Part shown: piece after piece, positions 58,991-64,000 of the stretch | How positions within the stretch are numbered: the stretch's first letter is position 1 | Layout: the number at the start of each line of letters is the position of its first letter | Source: CAZCFB01 sp964511535 | GTDB lineage: Bacteria; Myxococcota_A; Polyangia; GCA-2747355; CAZCFB01 | Reading direction: 5' to 3' | Length of the DNA: 64,000 nt | Assembly (NCBI GenBank): GCA_964511535.1 | Contig: CAZEFW010000007.1 | Coordinates: 1 to 64,000 of the forward strand | Notes under the pieces: generated by a model | Told to the model about the DNA's origin: nothing | What the model saw: the letters and a program-made list of their open reading frames with translations, nothing else | Databases searched by the model: none | Program-made: the position numbers and the translations under genes

Positions 58991-59062
58991 GGTCTTCGGT
59001 CAGTTGTCCGGGCGACGCCGGGTGTCCGGGGTTTGATGCGCTGGTGCCTGGCCTGCTCGGGA

Positions 59063-60268
59063 TCAGTCCATCAGCTGGAGGAGCTTTGCCCGCGGGGTGT
59101 CGGCGAGGGTGGGCTCGGAGGCCTGGCTCCAGGTGTTCCGGGGGAGCGAGATCCAGAAGGTGGTTCCCGTCTGCCGGGTAGACTCGAAGGACGCCTGTCC
59201 CTTCAGGTAACGTTCAGCGAGCAGGCGGACGCTGTAGGTGCCCAGGCCACGGGACTGCCCCTTGGTCGAGAACGAGCGCTGGAAGACCCGCAGCTGCACC
59301 TGCCGGGGCATGACCTGGCGGTTGTGGACCCAGAAATGCGCGTCATCCCCGCTGCTGCGGCAGCCGATGCGCACCGTGTCCCCGGACGCCGATGCCTCCA
59401 GCGCGTTCTTGACCAGGTTCCCCAGCGCCCGGCGCAGCAGGACGTTGTCCGTTCGCAGGGTGACGTCCGCAGACGCCCGGTCCACCTCCAGGAAGCAGGC
59501 GCGCGTCAGCTCGCTCTCGCGGTAGGCTGCGGCCACGGCCTCCAGCACCTCCAGGCTACGCAGCTCGCGCTTGTTTACCGGCAGGTCCCCGCTCTCGGCC
59601 TGGGCCAGGGACCGCTGGGCCATGAGCTCTCCCAGCATCTGGTCCAGGCTGCCCTGTAGCGCAGGAAGGATGGCTGTGAGCTGCTCCATATCGATATCGG
59701 TCGCGAGCAGGTCGAAGTAACCCTTGAGGCCGCCAGCGAGGTTGATGACGTCGTGAAAGAAGATGCGCTCCATGGCACGGCGCCGCTTGCTGTCCGAGAT
59801 ATCCGCCAGGGTCACCATGGAGAACCACTCGCCCTGGATATCGAAGGGCGAGACGGTCACCTGCAGGTCGAGCGGTGTAAGCTCGCCGTCCTTCAGGGTC
59901 GCGATGCAGCACTCCTCGGAGACGGTCGCCCGCTCTTGCTGGCTGCGCAGCACCGCGTCCACCGCGCCGCAAACCGAGCAGTGCTCCGAAGTGCCGCACC
60001 CGCCCGGCTCTTTGTCAGCGTGGATGCAGTCGACAATCTCCCCTGGACGTTTGCCGAAGATCTTCTCGGGAGAGTGGATGTCGAACGCTTCCATCAGCGC
60101 CTTGTTGAAGAACACCGCCTGCCGCCTGGAGTTGAGGATCAGCGATATGTAGGGGACGCCTTGCACCAGCCGGTCCAGATTCTCCAGCGCCTCGACCTGC
60201 CGCCTCTGCAGGTCAATCTCTTCCCGCCCGCTGCGTTCGGCCGTCGCAAACTTGGTTGCCACTCCCAT
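59063..60268 (-). CDS. Soluble PAS sensor histidine kinase
   Basis: 401 residues without membrane helices. Residues about 30-165 are a PAS domain with an insert GGCGTSEHCSVCGAVDAV carrying three cysteines that could bind a metal or act as a redox switch. The DHp helix has FFHDVINLAGGLKGYF (His171 region), and the ATPase domain has N-box NLVKNALEAS and STKGQSRGLGTYSV. AGGAGG 7 nt upstream supports ATG 60268. No response regulator is adjacent, so its partner is elsewhere. Confidence 0.88.
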   Translation of the reverse strand: MGVATKFATAERSGREEIDLQRRQVEALENLDRLVQGVPYISLILNSRRQAVFFNKALMEAFDIHSPEKIFGKRPGEIVDCIHADKEPGGCGTSEHCSVCGAVDAVLRSQQERATVSEECCIATLKDGELTPLDLQVTVSPFDIQGEWFSMVTLADISDSKRRRAMERIFFHDVINLAGGLKGYFDLLATDIDMEQLTAILPALQGSLDQMLGELMAQRSLAQAESGDLPVNKRELRSLEVLEAVAAAYRESELTRACFLEVDRASADVTLRTDNVLLRRALGNLVKNALEASASGDTVRIGCRSSGDDAHFWVHNRQVMPRQVQLRVFQRSFSTKGQSRGLGTYSVRLLAERYLKGQASFESTRQTGTTFWISLPRNTWSQASEPTLADTPRAKLLQLMD

Positions 60269-60615
60269 TCAGTCCCTCCTGAGGATTTGGAACTAGCCAC
60301 CTAAACTATGAATGACATTTGACAGATGGGGACTCAGGGATTTCCCTACAAGGCACCGAGCGCGGACAGTCCGACGTCCTTCGTTCGATCTGCCTATGAC
60401 GTTGTAATTGCGCCGTTTTCTCTTTTTTTGACGTGGCCAGGTTCGGACCCTTCAGCCGCAGCCTCAGCTTCAGCCCCAGCCCCAGCCGCAGCTTCAGCTT
60501 CAGCCCCAGCCCCAGCCGCAGCTTCAGCTTCAGCCCCAGCTTCAGCCGCCTGTTCTGTCATTTCGTCGTTTCGTCGTTTCGTCGTTTCGTCGTTCTGACA
60601 TTCCGCGCCCCGCAA
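60269..60615. repeat. Intergenic region with composite simple repeat
   Basis: No gene is visible. From about 60455 to 60550 the plus strand is CAGCCT/CAGCTT/CAGCCC hexamers; from 60559 to 60600 TTTCGTCG-type units follow, with TCTGTCATTTCGTCG at the start and TGACATTCCG at the end. This is nearly the same as the 75-bp repeat units in the radical SAM gene. Confidence 0.85.
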
Positions 60616-60770
60616 GGCCGGGCGCGGCGGGTATAATGCGGGCGTGATCAACCAACACGGGGAACCCCAGAGGGGCCCCNNNNNNNNNNCGAGCGAGGGG
60701 CTCCCCCCCCGGGCACGGCCGGGCGCGGCTGATATACTGCTCGCTTCATCAACCAACAGGGGAAACGCAT
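60616..60770 (+). promoter_or_regulatory. Duplicated promoter-like segment before the beta-barrel gene
   Basis: Two similar segments occur: GGCCGGGCGCGGCGGGTATA (from about 60617, -10 TATAAT at 60632-60637) and GGCCGGGCGCGGCTGATATA (from about 60719, -10-like TATACT at 60733-60738), each followed by ATCAACCAACA and GGGGAA. The second copy leads to the ATG at 60769 with AGGGGAAACGC as ribosome binding site. The first has no gene after it. A 10-N gap lies between them. Confidence 0.6.
60680..60689. other. Short gap (10 N)
   Basis: A run of 10 N between the two copies of the promoter-like segment, next to C- and G-rich runs. Confidence 0.95.
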
Positions 60771-61917
60771 GAGGCGACCATGCCTTTGTGGGGGGCTCAT
60801 CCTTTACCTCATGCTGGCCACGGGGCCGCCGGCCCTGGCCGGCGATTTCGGCGCCGTGAGCCTCTACGACGTCAGCGGAATCACCGGCGACGCCGAGTCG
60901 TACGAGAACCAGCTGGTGTTCGTGTTCTCCCCGGGCGTGCGCCTGGGCCGCCTCTGGCCCGGCGCCCCCGAGCTCCTGTCGCGGGTCACCATCTCGGCGG
61001 AGCTGTCGCTGGCGGTGGAGCTGGCGGGCAACGACGCGCGCTTTCGCAGCGGCCAGTTCTCCGGCCCCGGCGCCACGCCGGGCGGGGCCGAGTCCCTGGC
61101 GGTCAACGAGCAGGGGCTCATCACCAACGCCACCGCGGGGCAGGTGGACGGCACCGCGCGCCGGGCCCTGCTCTCCGACCTCTGGGTCGGCGTGAGCCAG
61201 AGTCGGCTGCTGCGGGTGCCGGTGCTGGAGGTGGATCTCGGCGCCACGCTGTCGGTGCTGCTGCCCACCTCCACCCCGAGCCAGAACACCGGGCTGCGGG
61301 CCTCGCTGTCCGGAGGGATCTCCCTGGCGCGCACCCTGTTCAAGCGCCTCGACCTGGGCTACGGCCTGCGCTACGCCCACTACTTCTACAGCCACACCAC
61401 CTCCGACGTGCGGAGCGTGGGCGGCGACGTGGAGATCAACGGCCGCCTCGAGCCGGTCTACCAGCCGAACCGGGCCACCGCGCTCAACCCGGAGCTGGCC
61501 GTGATCAACGAGTTCTCCGCCAGCGTGCGCATCATCAAGGGCCTGTCGGTGTCGGCCTCCTACTCGCTGGTCAACACCTTCACCCACGCGCTGTCCGCGG
61601 TGGAGGTGCCCGGCGTTGCCCTGGCCGACCCGTGCGCCGACGGCGCCGCCGTGGCCGCCGCGGCCGGCGGCGAGGTGGTGGCCTGCGGCGAGCGCGCCCA
61701 GCGCGACTCCCACTGGTTCCAGCTGCACGCCACCTACCAGGTGCTGTCCATGCTCGGCATCCGCGCCGGCCTGAGCACCATGCAGCCGGTGCGCCACGAG
61801 GGGAGCGGCATCTCCAACCCCTTCATCCAGACCGTTCCAACTGCAAACTACACCACCGTGGAGCTGGGGCTCCGGGTGGGCATCGAAGAGACCGCCGCCG
61901 CCCTGGGCGGCAAGTGA
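60769..61917 (+). CDS. Outer-membrane beta-barrel protein
   Basis: 382 residues. Signal peptide (LILYLMLATGPPALAGDF) followed by alternating amphipathic strands (LVFVFSPGVRLGRLWP, VTISAELSLAVELAGND, LGYGLRYAHYFYSHTT, YTTVELGLRVGIEET). Many strands and no other domain suggest a barrel of about 16 strands. A Cys pair in DPCADGAAVAAAAGGEVVACG may form a loop disulfide. It is followed 8 bp later by the metalloprotease-like lipoprotein, so they are probably one operon. Confidence 0.75.
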   Translation: MRRPCLCGGLILYLMLATGPPALAGDFGAVSLYDVSGITGDAESYENQLVFVFSPGVRLGRLWPGAPELLSRVTISAELSLAVELAGNDARFRSGQFSGPGATPGGAESLAVNEQGLITNATAGQVDGTARRALLSDLWVGVSQSRLLRVPVLEVDLGATLSVLLPTSTPSQNTGLRASLSGGISLARTLFKRLDLGYGLRYAHYFYSHTTSDVRSVGGDVEINGRLEPVYQPNRATALNPELAVINEFSASVRIIKGLSVSASYSLVNTFTHALSAVEVPGVALADPCADGAAVAAAAGGEVVACGERAQRDSHWFQLHATYQVLSMLGIRAGLSTMQPVRHEGSGISNPFIQTVPTANYTTVELGLRVGIEETAAALGGK

Positions 61918-61925
61918 GGCTGATC

Positions 61926-64000
61926 ATGTACAGAGGGATCAACACCATCATCATGGCCGCCGCCGCGCTGCTGCTCACCGTGAGCTGCGCCGACGAGCAG
62001 GCGCCCCGCAACACCGTGCAGCACGGGGTCCTCGCCAAGCAGGACCTGCTGGGCAAGAACGGCAAGGCGGTCTGGTACTACCTGCAGACCGTGGTGGACG
62101 CGCCCTACGCCACCGGCTTCACCTTCGCAGGCGAGCAGTCGCTGATGGACAAGGTGCGATGGGACATCCAGGAGAAGGTGCTCTACGCCCGCCGCGCCTA
62201 CGAGTGGGTCAAGGGCACCGACGGCGCCTCGTCCACGCCGGAGCAGGGGACCGACCCGAAGAAGGTGGTGGGCGCCCCGGTTGCGGCCTTCGCCATCGAG
62301 AAGCACTTCGACATCATCAGGGACTACAACAGCGCCACCGGCGAGGAGATCAACCGCATCGTCGAGAACGACACCGACCGGCGCTGGTACGAGCGCAAGT
62401 TCATGCGGGTGGACTGGTCCAAGAACCTGCTGTCCAACTTCGAGTTCCTGGTGCACTACGACGACGACGCGGTCTCCCCGCTGCGCCAGGAGGCGGTCCC
62501 GTACTACGTCAGCGATCCGGACGACCCGGACGCCATGCGCGTACGCCGCCCCGAGGCAACCAGCGCTGACAAGCGCCCCACCGCCAGCTACCTGGAGGTG
62601 ACCACCAAGCTCATGGCCACCCCGGAGATGGCGACGCTCTACTATGACGACGGCAACTACAAGCTGCCCGCCTGCTACCTGGCCGAGGACTTCGGCCCGG
62701 AGTACGCCACGTCCGACTGCTCGGCCCAGGAGCTCAAGCTGCGCCACTCGTTCATGCGGGCCGACGACCGGGACTACGATCCGCTGGTGTACGACGACCG
62801 GTGGATGGAGCGGTTCGGCTACTTCTCCAGCGAGCGGCGCACCTACGACCGGCAGTACAGCGAGACCGAGACAGGCCGCGTTCGCCTGGCCAACCGGTTC
62901 AACATCTGGAACAAGTCCCTCGGCCAGACCGCCTGCGCCATCAAGGATCACTACAAGGCGGGCGCCGACGCGCGCAAGGCGTGGACCGCGGCCCGGGTCG
63001 CCGCGGACGCCGCCTGCGCCAAGGCGGAGGGGGACGGCGCGCGCTGCGCCATCATGGCGGGCAAGTGCACCCTGGCGCCTGCCAAGCGCGGCGGGGTCAA
63101 GAAGATCGTCTACTACCTCAACGCCGGCTTCCCCTCGTCGCTGCTGGACACGGCCAAGAAGTCGGTGGCCGCCTGGAACGACGTGTTCCAGACCACCGCG
63201 GTACGGGTGCTCCACCCGGGCGATGATCAGAAGAGCGCATCCAAGCTGGCCGAACGCAAGAAGTCGCTGGGCGCGGTGTTCGAGCTGAAGGAGAACGGCT
63301 GCAACGAGAAGGCGGTCAACGATCGGGTGGCCACCGACGGCGCCCTGGCCGCGCGGGTCAAGAAGGCCACCGGTCAGGACGGCCCCGCCTTCAAGCTCAC
63401 GGGCAAGGACCTGATCCGCGCCTGCTCCGCCCTGGAGCAGGCCACGGCCCACGGGCCGGCCAAGGACCGCTTCACCTGGCAGCGCATCGGCGACCTGCGC
63501 TACAGCATGCTCTACTGGGTGGGCAACCCCACCCGCGCCGGCCTGCTGGGCTACGGCCCCTCGTCGGTGGACCCGGAGACCGGCGAGATCGTCCAGGCGT
63601 CGGCCTTCCTCTACGGCGGGCCCCACGACCTGTACACCGCCCGGTCCGCGGACATCGTGGGCCTGCTCAACTGCACCGACGAGGCGTGCGTCAAGAAGTT
63701 CGCCAAGGGGGTGCCCATCGGCGACTGGGTGGCGCTGGTCAAGAGCGGCGTGGGGGCCTCCAAGGCGCGCACCTACACCCAGGCCGAGGTGGACAAGATG
63801 GGCAAGCGCATGAAGACCTCCTGGCTCAAGGCGGCCACCCGCAAGCTGCCCGCCCTGGACTGGAGCACCCTGGAGAGCCTGCGCAAGTCGCTGCGCAAGC
63901 GCTCCAAGGTGCTGGCGAGCTCCAAGGCGCTGGGGCTCAACGGCGCCACCACCGCCGCGCGGCTCAAGGCGATCAAGGGCAGCGCCCTCGAGGCGGGGGC
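61926..64000 (+). CDS. Zincin-like metalloprotease-type lipoprotein, 3' truncated
   Basis: The frame is open from ATG 61926 (GAGG 6 nt upstream) to the window end, about 691 codons. The signal has a lipobox VSC. The region IVYYLNAGFPSSLLDTAKKS followed by AAWNDVF, and RIGDLRYSMLYWV with GYGPSSVDPETGEIVQA, resembles the zinc-dependent metallopeptidases with DUF5117/DUF5118 domains, where GD[IL]RYS and GPSSVDPxTGEI precede the HExxH helix. No HExxH appears before the end of the window, so catalytic competence cannot be judged. It is probably an envelope protease working beside the beta-barrel. Confidence 0.7.
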   Translation, partial: MYRGINTIIMAAAALLLTVSCADEQAPRNTVQHGVLAKQDLLGKNGKAVWYYLQTVVDAPYATGFTFAGEQSLMDKVRWDIQEKVLYARRAYEWVKGTDGASSTPEQGTDPKKVVGAPVAAFAIEKHFDIIRDYNSATGEEINRIVENDTDRRWYERKFMRVDWSKNLLSNFEFLVHYDDDAVSPLRQEAVPYYVSDPDDPDAMRVRRPEATSADKRPTASYLEVTTKLMATPEMATLYYDDGNYKLPACYLAEDFGPEYATSDCSAQELKLRHSFMRADDRDYDPLVYDDRWMERFGYFSSERRTYDRQYSETETGRVRLANRFNIWNKSLGQTACAIKDHYKAGADARKAWTAARVAADAACAKAEGDGARCAIMAGKCTLAPAKRGGVKKIVYYLNAGFPSSLLDTAKKSVAAWNDVFQTTAVRVLHPGDDQKSASKLAERKKSLGAVFELKENGCNEKAVNDRVATDGALAARVKKATGQDGPAFKLTGKDLIRACSALEQATAHGPAKDRFTWQRIGDLRYSMLYWVGNPTRAGLLGYGPSSVDPETGEIVQASAFLYGGPHDLYTARSADIVGLLNCTDEACVKKFAKGVPIGDWVALVKSGVGASKARTYTQAEVDKMGKRMKTSWLKAATRKLPALDWSTLESLRKSLRKRSKVLASSKALGLNGATTAARLKAIKGSALEAG

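Overview
The window is GC-rich chromosomal DNA. It probably comes from an uncultured Myxococcota-like (former deltaproteobacterial) organism. The signs are many lipoproteins with Asp/Pro/Gly-rich linkers, eukaryote-like Ser/Thr kinases, MopE-type and CGxDGCGG cysteine repeat proteins, multihaem c-type cytochromes, and frequent ATGA/GTGA gene overlaps. No rRNA, tRNA, CRISPR or recognisable insertion sequence was seen. Three N runs (37636-37735, 42216-42315, 60680-60689) all fall in repetitive DNA, so this is a draft scaffold.

Layout. 1-5.3 kb: a 55-bp direct repeat, a beta-propeller lipoprotein, an exported protein, a saccharopine-dehydrogenase-like enzyme and a PLP enzyme. 5.3-17.9 kb (minus): a near-continuous electron-transfer cluster. 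In transcription order it holds an FAD oxidoreductase, two mono-haem lipoproteins, a single-haem beta-barrel (porin-cytochrome, Cyc2-like in layout), a di-haem lipoprotein, a GT-C glycosyltransferase, a Rieske protein, split cytochrome b (b6-like and subunit-IV-like), an eight-haem cytochrome, a cupredoxin-like protein, an exported protein and a small cytochrome. It is divergent from a DtxR-FeoA fusion regulator, FeoB and a Cys-rich FeoB partner (18.2-21.3 kb). Three similar palindromes lie between the two directions, so iron control of both is plausible.

21.3-28.5 kb: a MopE-repeat/fibrinogen-like lipoprotein gene flanked by a 31-bp imperfect direct repeat, beside a compact three-gene DNA-modification module (D12 methylase, second methylase, Zn-ribbon methylase fused to an Mrr-type nuclease). 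28.5-31.4 kb: a DUF362 protein and a beta-helix/propeller lipoprotein. 31.4-35.2 kb: molybdenum cofactor genes (moaA, moeA, moaC, MOSC-MogA fusion) preceded by a likely Moco riboswitch.

36.3-38.1 kb: a PqqD-radical SAM-SPASM protein with a tandem-repeat linker, and a 36-residue Cys-rich peptide gene missed by length-limited ORF calling; this is a candidate RiPP system. 38.1-40.8 kb: a DUF3299-like protein with a MacB/LolCDE-type ABC transporter. 40.9-50 kb: a cyclophilin, a ferritin-like protein, a repeat array, a TPR-kinase, a cNMP-binding GspE/PilB ATPase, a Cys-repeat lipoprotein, a zinc ribbon and an AhpD-like protein. 50.3-53.6 kb: a B12-radical SAM enzyme downstream of three tandem paralogues that join a Nif11/Os1348-like leader to an internal Tat/lipobox segment; this is a second candidate peptide-maturation system. 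53.7-64 kb: a DUF3365 cytochrome lipoprotein, a beta-lactamase-like protein, a lamin-tail lipoprotein, a Ser/Thr kinase with a TPR partner, a PAS histidine kinase, a beta-barrel and a truncated metalloprotease-like lipoprotein.
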